Of a stretch of 21,624 nucleotides of DNA, positions 1-10,700 are shown piece by piece. Positions within the stretch are counted from its first letter, which is position 1. Each line of letters opens with the position of its first letter. Under the pieces are notes generated by a model. It was not told the DNA's origin. It did no database searches and worked only from the letters and a program-made list of their open reading frames with translations. The translations under genes and the position numbers were made by a program. The DNA comes from an uncultured Dialister sp. (GTDB lineage: Bacteria; Bacillota; Negativicutes; Veillonellales; Dialisteraceae), in assembly GCA_900543455.1 (NCBI GenBank), contig UQRR01000030.1, positions 1-21,624 on the forward strand. Reading direction: 5' to 3'.

Positions 1-132
1 CTATTCGCGTCAGATGATTCCTTGCTCTGTATAAAAATCCAAGAATGAAATCAGACAACGATTTAATCAGTGTTTCCCTAGGAACTGAGCCAACCGCAGA
101 GCCTGGTCGGATCCGTATGTTCCCGGTGCCTG

Positions 133-1761
133 CTATTTTCTCAAGTCGATCCCGCGGATCTGCTGACGGAGCGGAAGTACGGAGTAGGGGGCGACGGAGA
201 ATTCATCGACACCCATCTTAAGGAAGGTCTCCGTGATGGAGAGATCACTGCCGAGCTCACCGCACATGCCGACCCAGATGCCGGCTTTGTGTGCATTTTC
301 TACCGTCATCTGGATGAGCTTTAGGACGGCAGGATGATGCGGATTGAAGAAATCGGTCAGGTTGCGGCTGGTGCGGTCGACGACCAAGGTGTACTGCGAG
401 AGGTCATTCGTGCCGATGGAGAAAAAGTCGACTTCTTTTGCGAGCTTGTCGCTGATGAGTGCAGCCGCCGGTGTCTCGATCATGATGCCGATCTCCATCT
501 GCTTGTCGTAAGCGATGCCTTTCTTATCGAGCTCCATCTGAACTTCCGTCAGGATCTCCTTCGCCTTCCACACTTCCCAAACGGAAGTGATGAGCGGGAA
601 CATGATGGCCGCTTTGCCATAGGCGCTGGCGCGGAGGATGGCACGGAGCTGGACTTTGAAGATCTCAGGACGCTTCAGGGAGATGCGGATCGCGCGCAGA
701 CCGAGCGCCGGATTATCCTCTTTCGGCAGATGGAAAGCGGAGGCTTCTTTGTCTGCACCGATGTCGAGGGTACGGATGATGACACGCTTGCCGGCCATGG
801 TCTCGATGGCGAGTTTATAAATATTAAACTGCTCTTCCTCTGATGGCAGTGTTTCACGGCCCATGTAGATGAATTCGCTGCGGAAGAGGCCGATGCCTTC
901 CGCGTCATTCTTGAGGACAGCAGAAAGGTCGGAGGCAGAGGAAACGTTCGCTGCGACCTCGATGCGGTGACCATCGATCGTTTCGCTCGGAAGACCCTTC
1001 AACTGCTGCAGGAGCTCTTTCAGGTGGATGCTCTGGCTCTGTTTCTCTTTCATACCGGAGAGGATAGCCGGTGTCGGTTCGAGATAGACAACGCCGGAGA
1101 AGCCATCGATGACAGCGGTCTTCCCATCGTGGGAGGCATCGACATCCGTCCCGGTCGCAACGATCGCAGGGACGCCGAGTGCACGAGCGAGGATCGCAGT
1201 ATGTGAAGTCGGAGTGCCTTCCTTCGTCACGAAGCCTAAGATCTTTGTCGTATCCATCTGAATGGTCTCGCTTGGTGTGAGGTCATCCGCATAGAGGATG
1301 CAGGGCTCATCCGAAGAGAAGAGAGCCTGCTTCTGACGGAGCGTGCGGAGCAGGATGCGTGCGACTTCCGCAAGGTCAGCGATCTGGCCATGGACATAGT
1401 CATCCGGATCTGCTTCATAGATACGGGTGAAGTTCTGCTCCGCCTGCTGGACGGCATACTCTGCATTGACGCTCTGCTTACGAATAATAGACTTGACAGC
1501 GTCAACGAATTCAGAGTCTGTCATCATCTGCTGATAGACTTTGAAGATAGAAGCGTTATCCAGACCGACATGAGAGATGGCTTCCTGGTAGAATTCCTTC
1601 ATCTTGACAGCGGCTGCATTGCGCGCGGAGTCAAAGCGTGCGACTTCGGTCTCCGGCTTTTCGATCTCTGCGCGGGCGAAATCCATCGGCTGGTGTCGGA
1701 AGATACGAAGCGGTCCGATCGTGACCATGCCGGAAATACTTTTGCCATGAATCGTAAGCAT
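133..1761 (-). CDS. ptsI: PTS enzyme I (phosphoenolpyruvate-protein phosphotransferase)
   Basis: Cytoplasmic enzyme I takes phosphate from phosphoenolpyruvate and passes it to HPr, the first step of sugar uptake by the phosphotransferase system. The 542 residues are slightly fewer than the roughly 570 usual for the family. The N-terminal part holds the phosphohistidine loop GTPTSHTAILARALG, with the active His near residue 187 (His189 in E. coli). The C-terminal PEP-binding barrel shows RTLDIGADK, GIMIETPAAAL, FFSIGTNDLSQYT and GMCGELG, with the catalytic Cys near residue 500. The ATG is preceded by AAAGGA at a suitable distance. It lies 59 nt downstream of cobO on the same strand; the gap could hold a weak promoter (TTGAAC, 15 nt, TATAAA). 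No HPr gene (ptsH) is in the window, although ptsH often sits beside ptsI. Identification is secure. Confidence 0.97.
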   Translation of the reverse strand: MLTIHGKSISGMVTIGPLRIFRHQPMDFARAEIEKPETEVARFDSARNAAAVKMKEFYQEAISHVGLDNASIFKVYQQMMTDSEFVDAVKSIIRKQSVNAEYAVQQAEQNFTRIYEADPDDYVHGQIADLAEVARILLRTLRQKQALFSSDEPCILYADDLTPSETIQMDTTKILGFVTKEGTPTSHTAILARALGVPAIVATGTDVDASHDGKTAVIDGFSGVVYLEPTPAILSGMKEKQSQSIHLKELLQQLKGLPSETIDGHRIEVAANVSSASDLSAVLKNDAEGIGLFRSEFIYMGRETLPSEEEQFNIYKLAIETMAGKRVIIRTLDIGADKEASAFHLPKEDNPALGLRAIRISLKRPEIFKVQLRAILRASAYGKAAIMFPLITSVWEVWKAKEILTEVQMELDKKGIAYDKQMEIGIMIETPAAALISDKLAKEVDFFSIGTNDLSQYTLVVDRTSRNLTDFFNPHHPAVLKLIQMTVENAHKAGIWVGMCGELGSDLSITETFLKMGVDEFSVAPYSVLPLRQQIRGIDLRK

Positions 1762-1820
1762 AGGTGGTATCCTTTCGTTTTATATTGTAAATCAATCGGG
1801 TTCAAGGGGCGTTTCCTAAC

Positions 1821-2396
1821 TCAATTCTCTATTCCCTTTCGACATTCCACGCCCTTGTCGTAGTAATGCCGGATCTTTTTCATTTCTGTGATGAGGTCGG
1901 CGGCGTCAAGAATGATTTTGGGTGCATTTCTTCCCGTGAAGACGAGTTCGCAGTCCGGGCTTCTGGCGGCGAGGATGCGCTTCGTATCCTCCTCGGTCGC
2001 AAGGTCATACCAATAAGCCATGTTGTATTCGTCTAAAACAACGAGATCATAGTCTTTAGAGACTGCTTTGACCGCATCCTCGATACCCTTGAGGACCATG
2101 TCGCGATATTCTTTCGGCGGATGCCCTGCGGGGTAGACGCGCAATGCGGAGCCCCAGGCTTTGATCTCTTCTTCTGAGAGCATACCTTCTTTTGCAATGA
2201 AATATGGTTTACCCAAAGTAATGAGCGTCAGGCCCGGAAGTCCCTGCAGGATCTTCTGCTCAGAATAGGCGAGTGACTTCATAAACTGAATAAAACAGAC
2301 TTTCTTTCCGGCACCGACGGCACGGACAGAAAGACCGATGGCAGCAGTGGTTTTCCCTTTCCCGTCGCCTGTATAGACTTCGATATATCCTTTCAT
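1821..2396 (-). CDS. cobO: Cob(I)yrinic acid a,c-diamide adenosyltransferase (CobO/BtuR family)
   Basis: This enzyme moves the 5'-deoxyadenosyl group of ATP onto reduced corrinoid, giving the adenosylated coenzyme B12 form, either in de novo synthesis or salvage. The 191 residues match the CobA/CobO/BtuR family length. The P-loop GDGKGKTT lies at residues 10-17, a Walker B-like segment VVLDEYNMAYW follows mid-protein, and the C-terminal block (TGRNAPKIILDAADLITEM, then a HYYDKGVECRKGIE stretch) is typical. The start has a near-perfect ribosome site, AAAGGAGGTC, a few nt upstream of ATG. It is the first gene of a possible cobO-ptsI unit. No other cobalamin genes are nearby, so context does not separate synthesis from salvage. 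The family is clear; the symbol cobO rather than btuR is a convention. Confidence 0.93.
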   Translation of the reverse strand: MKGYIEVYTGDGKGKTTAAIGLSVRAVGAGKKVCFIQFMKSLAYSEQKILQGLPGLTLITLGKPYFIAKEGMLSEEEIKAWGSALRVYPAGHPPKEYRDMVLKGIEDAVKAVSKDYDLVVLDEYNMAYWYDLATEEDTKRILAARSPDCELVFTGRNAPKIILDAADLITEMKKIRHYYDKGVECRKGIEN

Positions 2397-2474
2397 AAAA
2401 GACCTCCTTTAGGAAATCTGGTCTTGAAGGAATGATGAGTTAAAATTATCGTCAGCCCTTCAATGGATAACTAT

Positions 2475-2480
2475 ATTATA
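2475..2480 (-). promoter_or_regulatory. Candidate -10 box of the cobO promoter
   Basis: On the minus strand the sequence reads TTGTATAATATAG, with a perfect TATAAT about 80 nt upstream of the cobO start codon. The -35 position 17 nt further upstream reads TTTCTC, which is poor, so the promoter may need help or be of moderate strength. The surrounding DNA is AT-rich and free of genes. Confidence 0.5.
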
Positions 2481-2523
2481 CAATATGAGGGGAAGAGGAG
2501 AAAGTGCGAAAAAGAGGAATGAG

Positions 2524-2548
2524 GCAGGACGTGTTCGCTACGACCTGC
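2524..2548. repeat. GC-rich imperfect hairpin
   Basis: GCAGGACGT (2524-2532) and ACGACCTGC (2540-2548) form a nine-pair stem with one mismatch around the loop GTTCGCT. It opens a GC-rich island (to about 2605) in an otherwise AT-rich spacer. A second small hairpin, CCCTG-ATCGG-CAGGG, followed by a T run, lies at the island's right end and could act as a weak plus-strand terminator. The function is unknown. Confidence 0.45.
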
Positions 2549-2867
2549 CGCTTTGCGAAAGTGAGGCGGGGACTGAAGCGGAGGCGCCCTGATCGGCAGG
2601 GGATGTTTTTATCTTTCACGCCTTGACTTGCATAGTTCACGATCTACATTAGCAAGCATTTTTAAAATGTCTCGAAAATAGATATTTATTGGCCCATATA
2701 ACTGGGGCTTTTGGTATCTATTGGATTATGTTATAGAAATAGCTCCTTAGCATCAGCCGCTGTATGATGTTTCTGATTGGGTATGTGTTGTAATAGTATA
2801 AAATATCTATGGAAAAATCAGATTTTATCGATACTGTTAGTTTGAACCTACTATTATTGTTCGTTGT

Positions 2868-2896
2868 TATTCCGGATAATTCCGGTTATTTTCCGT
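2868..2896 (+). repeat. Helically phased TTCCGG direct repeats upstream of tpsB promoter
   Basis: Three related units, TATTCCGGA, TAATTCCGGT and TATTTTCCGT, follow one another; the cores TCCGG start at 2871 and 2881 and TCCG at 2892. Spacing of 10-11 bp puts them on one face of the helix. They lie directly upstream of the proposed -35 box at 2906, the usual place for an activator. The binding role is inferred only. Confidence 0.45.
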
Positions 2897-2905
2897 TTTC
2901 CCTAC

Positions 2906-2934
2906 TTGCTAATCTTTAGTAAAAGCTGTAACAT
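2906..2934 (+). promoter_or_regulatory. Candidate tpsB-tpsA promoter
   Basis: TTGCTA (2906-2911), a 17-nt spacer and TAACAT (2929-2934) match the sigma-A/sigma-70 layout with moderate boxes. The start site would fall about 45 nt before the tpsB ATG. The phased TTCCGG repeats lie just upstream. A competing AT-rich segment at about 2795-2805 (TAGTATAAAAT) lacks a good -35 box. Confidence 0.45.
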
Positions 2935-2986
2935 ATTCTCTAAAGAAAGTAATGAAGATCTATCATTTTGAGGAGGATATGGGAAC

Positions 2987-4675
2987 ATGAAAAGAAGTAC
3001 ACCGATTCTTATAGCCACTTTATCACTATCTATACTTTATACGCTGCCGGTTTCTGCCATAAAGGCATCTGAGCCTTTTATACAGCAGGAACAGCTGAAC
3101 CAAGCTCGGCAATTGGAACAATGGAAAAAAGACAGAGCCGTTCTGCCCCGCATAAAAGTAGAAAAAGCAGCCATCGAGAAAGAGACACAGGACATCTCTC
3201 CCTCGATGGCTGCTTTTTATGTGGACGAAATTCATCTAGAAGGTCTACCGGAAGAACTGGATTTCTTGAACGACAAGGTGCATGCTTACGAAAAGCAGAA
3301 ATTGAGCATGAACGACATAGAGAAGCTAGTGAGAATACTCAATCAAAAGCTGCAAGATAAAGGCTATGTGACCACCCAGGTCGTGATTCCTGAGCAGAAT
3401 ATTTCTGCAGGCACTCTTCATTTATTATGTTTGCCCGGTAGACTGCATCAGGTCATCTACAGCCAGGGCAGTAAGAAACTTCCCTGGCAAAACGCATTCC
3501 CCATCCGGGACGGAGACCTCTTGAACCTTCGCATGCTGGAGGAAGGCCTGGAAAATATGAAACGAGTATCGTCCCAAGAGGTGTCCATGAAAATACTTCC
3601 TACGGCTAAGGCCGGCTATTCGGACCTAGAACTCACCGTGCAACAGGGAAAGCAAGTCCATGGGATGCTATCGTTAGATGACTCCGGCATGAAAGAAACA
3701 GGGAAATACCAATGGAATGCAGGCATTGTTTTTGATGATGTATTTCATGCCAATGATACCTTACAACTATCTGCTGTATTGGATGGAAGTCGGAGAGGCT
3801 CTGAAAAGGGGAGTCGGTATCAGAGCTTTTCCTATACGATCCCGAAAGGGAAAGACCGTCTGACTATCAGCCACAATCGCAGCCGCTATCATCAAACCGT
3901 TGCCGGTATCCCTTATGACTTTATCAGCAGCGGGAAGACACAGACCACCCGCTTCACCTATGACCATATGATTTCTCGTTCCCAATCAGAAAGAAAAGCA
4001 CTGGATATTTCTATGATCAAGAGAGACTCCCATTACTTTATTAACGACATGGAAATCCCCGTACAAGCCATGGATACCACTGCTTTAGAGGTTGGTTTAT
4101 CTGATCGCATATATATAGGAAGAAATACCCTCTATGTACGACTGGGGCATAAACAAGGAACCGGCTGGATGGGTGCCCAAAAAGAAAATACCTATCCCGA
4201 TTCTCCAAAGACAAGGTACCAGATGTGGCTCTTTGACATCGACTGGCAGCAGCCGTTTACAATGGGGCATCGTCAAGCATCCTTTTCCAGCTCCCTTCAT
4301 GGACAATGGAATACAAAAGGAAATCGGCTATACGGCGTAGATGCCCTGAGTATAGGAAATAGATATACCGTCAGAGGCTTTGATGGAGAATATACCCTAA
4401 TGGGAGAAAGTGGATGGTACCTGAGAAATGAACTATCTTCTTCGATTCCCACCCTTCATAGCGATATCTACCTGGGACTGGATGTAGGCAGCGTATACGG
4501 TGTATCTACTGATGTTCTGGTGGGCCGCACCATAGCAGGTATGGCATTGGGCCTTCGTGGAAACTTTTCCTCAGGGCTTTCCTACGATGCCTTTATAAGT
4601 CGTAGCCTGTACAAACCCGAAGGCTATCACACCAGGGAATGGGTTCCCGGATTTACTGTAAGCTGGAAATTTTAG
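2987..4675 (+). CDS. Two-partner secretion outer-membrane transporter (TpsB/FhaC/CdiB family)
   Basis: TpsB proteins are 16-strand outer-membrane barrels that thread one large partner protein (TpsA) across the outer membrane. The 562 residues start with a signal peptide (positive start, hydrophobic residues 6-21, probable cleavage after VSA at 24). A charged helix at about 30-50 matches the plug helix H1. A POTRA domain runs over about 76-152 (FYVDEIHLEGLP to LHLLCLPGRL). The remainder is barrel, including the conserved loop motif YTVRGFDGEYTLMGESGWYLRNE, with VRGF at 462-465. The protein ends in ...VSWKF; a terminal Phe is the usual outer-membrane-barrel assembly signal. The start at 2987 is chosen because GAGGAGG ends 10 nt upstream; an ATG at 2979 gives only three codons. 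The partner tpsA follows after 111 nt. CdiB is the likely functional name. Confidence 0.93.
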   Translation: MKRSTPILIATLSLSILYTLPVSAIKASEPFIQQEQLNQARQLEQWKKDRAVLPRIKVEKAAIEKETQDISPSMAAFYVDEIHLEGLPEELDFLNDKVHAYEKQKLSMNDIEKLVRILNQKLQDKGYVTTQVVIPEQNISAGTLHLLCLPGRLHQVIYSQGSKKLPWQNAFPIRDGDLLNLRMLEEGLENMKRVSSQEVSMKILPTAKAGYSDLELTVQQGKQVHGMLSLDDSGMKETGKYQWNAGIVFDDVFHANDTLQLSAVLDGSRRGSEKGSRYQSFSYTIPKGKDRLTISHNRSRYHQTVAGIPYDFISSGKTQTTRFTYDHMISRSQSERKALDISMIKRDSHYFINDMEIPVQAMDTTALEVGLSDRIYIGRNTLYVRLGHKQGTGWMGAQKENTYPDSPKTRYQMWLFDIDWQQPFTMGHRQASFSSSLHGQWNTKGNRLYGVDALSIGNRYTVRGFDGEYTLMGESGWYLRNELSSSIPTLHSDIYLGLDVGSVYGVSTDVLVGRTIAGMALGLRGNFSSGLSYDAFISRSLYKPEGYHTREWVPGFTVSWKF

Positions 4676-4786
4676 TATTAGTTAGCAAGAATTAGTTAGT
4701 GGTAGGCAATTGGTACTCAGCAGTATATCAATGACGGCTAACCTCCAACTGCTATCTGCCTACAGATATAAAGGAAGCATCATACC
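4676..4786 (+). repeat. tpsB-tpsA spacer with 14-nt direct repeat and inverted repeat
   Basis: ATTAGTTAG occurs at 4677-4685 and again at 4691-4699, exactly 14 nt apart, resembling the heptad arrays found in the his operon spacers. GTAGGCA (4702-4708) and TGCCTAC (4757-4763) can pair across a 48-nt loop. A ribosome site (AAGGAAG) ends about nine nt before the tpsA ATG. No terminator is evident, so tpsB and tpsA are probably co-transcribed. Confidence 0.4.
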
Positions 4787-7700
4787 ATGAAATCCATACC
4801 ATCCATGTCTCTCAAAACAAAAGCCATGAAATCCTTAGGACGGAAGATACTCTGTGTCTTACTGAGCGGTGTCTTTTTCGGTGATACCATCGCATGGGCA
4901 GAAGCCCCCATTCTTCCTGATACAACAGCACCGGGAAATCGGTATCCATTAGTGCAGGAAACAGCCAATGGGATCCCCTTGGTCAATATTTCTGCTCCCA
5001 CTGCCGGTGGCGTCTCTCGGAATGACTATGAACGATTCAATATACCTGCCAAAGGGGCTATTCTGAATAACTCCTATACCCTATCCAAAACGGAACTGGC
5101 CGGTTACGTGCAAGGCAATGCCAATATGGCACAAGGTCCGGCGAAAATCATTGTGAACCAAGTGACCAGCGGAAATCCTACGACGATGAATGGGTTTCTG
5201 GAAGTAGCAGGCCATAAAGCTGATGTGATCATTGCCAATCCGAATGGTATTACCGTCAATGGTGGCGGATTCATCAATACAGCTCGTGCCATTTTGACCA
5301 CGGGCAAACCGGAGTATGACAACAAGGAACGACTGAAAGATTTCCGCATAGATAATGACGCTACCATTCTTATCACCGGAAATGGGCTCAATGGCAAAAA
5401 AGCAGACACATTGGAACTTTATACCAGAGCCGCAGAAATCAAAGCGGCTATCTTTGGGAATACCGTACATGTCACCACCGGTGCCAATGTGATTGATGCC
5501 AATACAGGGAAAGTCACTGCTATCGAAGGAAAAGGAAAGAAACCGGAGATTGCCATTGATGTGAAAGACCTAGGCGGCATGTATGCTGGACGTATCTTCC
5601 TTATTGGCAATGAAAAAGGCCTTCCTATAGACATTAAAGGTGCCATCGAAAGCCAGCATATGGTGCTGGATAACCAAGGAAACTTATACCATGCCGGCAC
5701 CACCCACAGCACGGAAGACATGACCATCCATGCGAAAGATATACTGAATACTGGCACTATGGCAGCTTCCGGAAATATGACGTTACGCGCTGACGGGCAG
5801 GTTGTCAATGATAAAACCATCGGAAGCGTTGGAAATATGGCAATCACTGCCAAACAAGTCACCAATCACAAGACCATTGCTTCTGAAAAAGACTTGTCCA
5901 TTACCACAACCAGTGAAGAAGAAAATGCGCTGGACAATTCCAATAGTGAAATCCTTGCCAATGGAAATGTGACTATCCAAGCCAGTCATACGGACAACAT
6001 GAATGGTAATATCGCTTCTGGTAGTACCTTGTCTATCCAAGGAAAAACACTAAATAACTCTCAAGGGAAACTAACTGCTTATGGGAGCAATACCATTTCT
6101 GTATCAGACAAACTGGAAAATGAACAAGGTCAAATCGCAGCCAATGAGAATATTTCTATTTCATCTAACCTGATTCATAATAACCAAGGAACCATCACGG
6201 CTGGGCAGAATGAAACCATCACGACAAAAGATATCCAGCTGGATGGGAAATTGGCAGCAGGTAATAATCTGACTATCACCACAGATAATGACATCACCAA
6301 TGACAGTGCAAAAGAAAACTACGGTATCACTCAGGCAGATGGAAATCTGACCATTTCCGCCAAAGGTAACCTGACTAACAGCAAGAAACTGGAATCCAAA
6401 GGGACACTTACACTCAGTGCCAAAGATATTTCCAATAAAGAAAGTGGTGAGATCAACGGAGGCAGTGTTTCTCTCACGTCCACGACTCTGACAAACCGTG
6501 GTTTAGTGAGTGCTGACCAAGCAAATACAATCACCACAGATATATTACAGAATATAGCTACCGGTCGCATCTATGGTGAAGACATTACCCTTCATGCTAA
6601 GACGCTGGAAAATCGAAAAGATAAAGTACTGGAAGAAAAACTGGCTGCTGCTATGAAAGATTTAAAGCAGAAAGAAAAAGATCTGGATGACGCCTTTGCC
6701 ATCGACGTGACCGCTTTCAAGAGAGATAGTGAAAAAGAAAACTATTTCAAAGAAATAGAAAATAAGCAAGCAGCCTATGCTGCTTCCAAAGCGGCTGTCG
6801 AAGCTATTTTAGCAGATATGGCACAGGTGAAGTCTGCCACTATCGCTGCACGGAATGACATGATCATTACAGGGGATACCTTGCTGAATAGTGCCTCTTC
6901 TCTGCTCTATGCCGGTGGCGACATGGCTATTTCCGAAGCCAAAGACATCACTAACCAAGGAGCTGACATCAAAGCACAAGGAAATATGTCTCTCACAGCT
7001 CCTACCATCACCAATGAAAACGAAGCCTTCTCTGCTAAACGAGTATGGACCAGCCACACCACGAATCCGAACCGTATCCGTATTGATCAGCAAGGCCATC
7101 CGGAACAAGGACAAGCCTTTGATGAAAGTGAATTCTCTGAGCTGGGAAGCGGCTATGGGGCGTACCATAACAAAGGTATCACCCCGAAAACACTCTACGA
7201 AGAAGCCGGTTATGACAAGATAGAACAAATCACCGAGGAAGAACGGAAAGACGATGAAACACCGGTCCCCGACGATTTAGTAGGCAAAGAAGCACCAAAC
7301 TATGACTACAATGATCCCATTTTCAAAGAACTGGGTGTCAAATCCATGGATACTCCACGACCGGGATACGATGATCCGAAGCAAGCCGATTGGGACAAGC
7401 AGTATAAAGAAATATTGAATCAACTCAATGAAAAGATAAAAGTCCACAACGAAGAAGCCAAGGCTTACAATGATTCCATCGGTGCTATCGAAAGTAAAGC
7501 CATCAAAAACTACACCATCATTCGCACCACCACCCACACGTCAGAAAAACAAGTGCAGGAAACAAAAGCGGGCAACATTTCCAGTGGGAAAGATATGATC
7601 CTCTCTGGCAACGTGACCAATGAAGACAGCCGCATCACTGCTGGGAATACCCTCACAGCCACTGGTGGCACACTGAATAACGTAGCTGAAAAGAACCAAG

Positions 7701-10700
7701 TACAGAAAATCACCTTCGGCACCACTCAAGAAAGCTATACCAAGAAAAAGCACTGGCCTCATAAAGCATGGAGACGGCATTATCGCGACCCAATCTTCAT
7801 GACACCACAGAAAGAATTGGATAATCCTACATCCCTTGACGTAGGCACCTATGAAGGACATACAGGAAAGAACCCAACCAAAGAAGACATTACCCAGACC
7901 ATGCGGGATAACGTGCAACAGAATTTGAATCCATTTGCTACTGGGAAAGAAACCAATCCAGGCAGTACAGCTGGAAAAGAAACAGGTGGCACGCTGTCTT
8001 TTATCCCAGATAGCTCTCTCTACAAGCTCCATCCAGAAGAGAAGGCAAAGTATCTCATTGAGACCGATCCGGCCTTTACCAACAAAAAGACATTTCTCTC
8101 GTCTGATTACATGTACAACCAGCTTCTTTGGGATAACGACAAAGTAAATAAACGGCTCGGTGACGGATTCTATGAACAAGAACTCATCCGGAACCAAGTG
8201 ACCCAGCTCACCGGTATGCGTTATCTCAATGGCTATACCAATGATGAAGAGGAATACAAGGCTCTGATGGATGCAGGTATCACCTATGCGAAAGAATACA
8301 ATCTGAAACCAGGCATTTCTCTCGCCAAAGAACAAATGGCAAGCCTCACCAGTGACATGGTCTGGCTCGAGACCACCACCGTCACCGTAAACGGCAAAAC
8401 GTATGACGTCCTCTACCCTCACGTTTACCTCAAAGCGGGCAGCGAGAAAAAGATAGCAGCAGACGGAAGCCTCATCAGTGCGAATCAGCTTGTCATGGAA
8501 GCCAAGAACCAACTCGCCAATAGAGGCGTACTGATGGGAAACTCCATCCTCATGCAGGGGAAAGACATCGTGAACCGCGGCATGATCTACGGCGATACCG
8601 TGCAGCTGAAAGCCTCTCATGACATCAAAGAGAGTGGGATCATCCATGCGGAAAAACAGGTATCGTTGACCGCGGATAACAACATCACCATGCAGGACAC
8701 CGTGCTGCATGCAAAGAACCAGGATGTGCTGCATACCACGGCCGGCATCGCCGTCAAGGGCAAGGACGGCGTCCTTCTCATGGAAGCAGGGAAAGACATC
8801 CACCTCACCGGCGCGACGCTGGAAGCACTGGGAGACAATGGCTCCCTGATCCTGAAAGCAGGAAACAACATCCATCTGGACACGGATAGTCTGGAAGCCA
8901 AGAAAGATATGACGGAGAACAGCGACAATTATATCCGCACCTATAGAAAAACAGAAACGACAAATACACTCGCGGCCGGGAAAACCATCACCCTCGCGGC
9001 GGGTGAGAATTTGAGTGCCAGAAATACGACGGTACTTTCAGAAAATGGTCAAATAACGGCTGCCGCCAAGGGTGACGTGAACCTGGAAAACGGCTATAAT
9101 GAGTCCAGGGACGACTACGGCCTGAAATACAAGGAACGCGGTCTCCTCTCCAGCAAGACTACAACGATCAAGAGCCATGACGAAAGCAAGACCGTGACAG
9201 CCTCTATCCTTTCGGGAGATGCCGTGCAGATCACCGCAGGCGGGAATACGAATATGACTGGATCCCAAGTCATCGGCACACATGACGTCGCGATTTCTTC
9301 CGGCAAAGATACGTCCATTTCCAGCGCACAAGAGTACGAACGGCATGACTACGCCAAGCAGGTCAAGAAGAGCGGCCTGCTCTCGGGTGGCGGACTCGGC
9401 TTCACCATCGGGACGGAAAAACGGAAGGATCAGTATAGCGATGCTGACATTCTGCAGAAAGGCTCTACTGTTGGCAGTATCTCTGGTAACGTTACTATTA
9501 CTTCTGATAAAGACATCCATGTGAATGCATCGGATATTATCGCGGGGAAAGATATTTCAATGACCGGCGAAAACGTAAATATTTCAAGCAAAGACAATAT
9601 CTATCACAGCGAGGAAAAGCACGAATACAAGAAGAGCGGGCTCACTGTCTCTGTAGGCGGTGCTGGTATCGAAGCTATAGAGTCGGTGGCAGCGCCGGCT
9701 ACACGGATGACAGAAGTTTCCGATCATCGCCTGAAAGCTCTATATGGGTATGAGACAGCAGAAAAGATAAAGGAAAATGGAGATGCATTAAAAGCTGCGG
9801 CCAAGGGGAATTTTTCTCCTACGGTTTCTATCGGTATCACTAGCAGCTCCAGTAAGTCAGAAAGCCATAGCACTATGACAGAAGCGCAAGGCAGTTCATT
9901 GCAGGCAGGGCAAGACATGACCATTAAGACGAAAGAAGATTTGAATGTCAAAGGCTCTGATATCGTAGGCAACCATATCCACTTAGAAGCTGATAACGAT
10001 ATACATATTTGGGCTACAGAAGAAAAAGAAACCCAGAAGAGTAGCCAAAGCAGCAAAGGCGGTAGTCTTGGCGTCAGTCTTTCTGCCGGTTCAGTAGTTT
10101 CTGTAGATGGCAAATTCTATGCTGGTAAAGGCAAAGAAAACGGCAGTACTACCAACTATAGAGCAAGTACCGTGAATGCAAATGATACACTGACCATGAA
10201 GAGCGGAAAAGACACCGATCTCATTGGCAGTACGGTCAGCGGAAACAAAGTGAAGGCCGATGTATACGGTAATCTAAACATCGAAAGTTTGCAGACCAAG
10301 AAAGAGTATAGCGAAGAAAACATATCGGCAGGTATGAGCTTTAGTACAGCAGCCGGTAAAACCAGCTATGGCGGTAGTGCGTCCAAAGGAAACATGAAGA
10401 GTCACTATGAAAGCGTCATCAATCAGGCAGGCATCCGAGCGGGCGGTAAAGGCTTTGATATCTCTGTCAAAGAAAATACCGATCTGAAAGGTGGAGTGAT
10501 TGATAGTGCTGCAAGCAAGGATAAAAATACTCTGACTACTGGCACTTTGAGCTGGGAAGATAAGGAAAATAGGGCAAATTACTCTTCTAAAGGGATAGGA
10601 GTATCCTATAGCCATTATGGTAATTATGACCAAATGACGCAAAAGCAGAAGAATGAAGTATACAATAAGAACGGTTTAACTCCATCTATTTCCAGTGGTG

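Larger units (their letters stand above)
2397..2986. other. Intergenic spacer between divergent cobO and tpsB
   Basis: No gene is supported in these 590 nt. From left to right it holds the cobO leader and promoter (-10 at 2475-2480), a GC-rich island with hairpins at about 2520-2605, an AT-rich stretch with a small GCCC/GGGC hairpin before a T run at about 2691-2711, phased TTCCGG repeats at 2868-2896, and the probable tps promoter at 2906-2934. Short open frames exist on both strands but none has a ribosome site or a recognisable product. Confidence 0.7.

Noticed and set aside
7541..8875. 444-codon open frame antisense to tpsA
   Set aside because: It lies wholly opposite tpsA, including the conserved CdiA middle block, and its product is Cys/Phe/His-rich with no family look.
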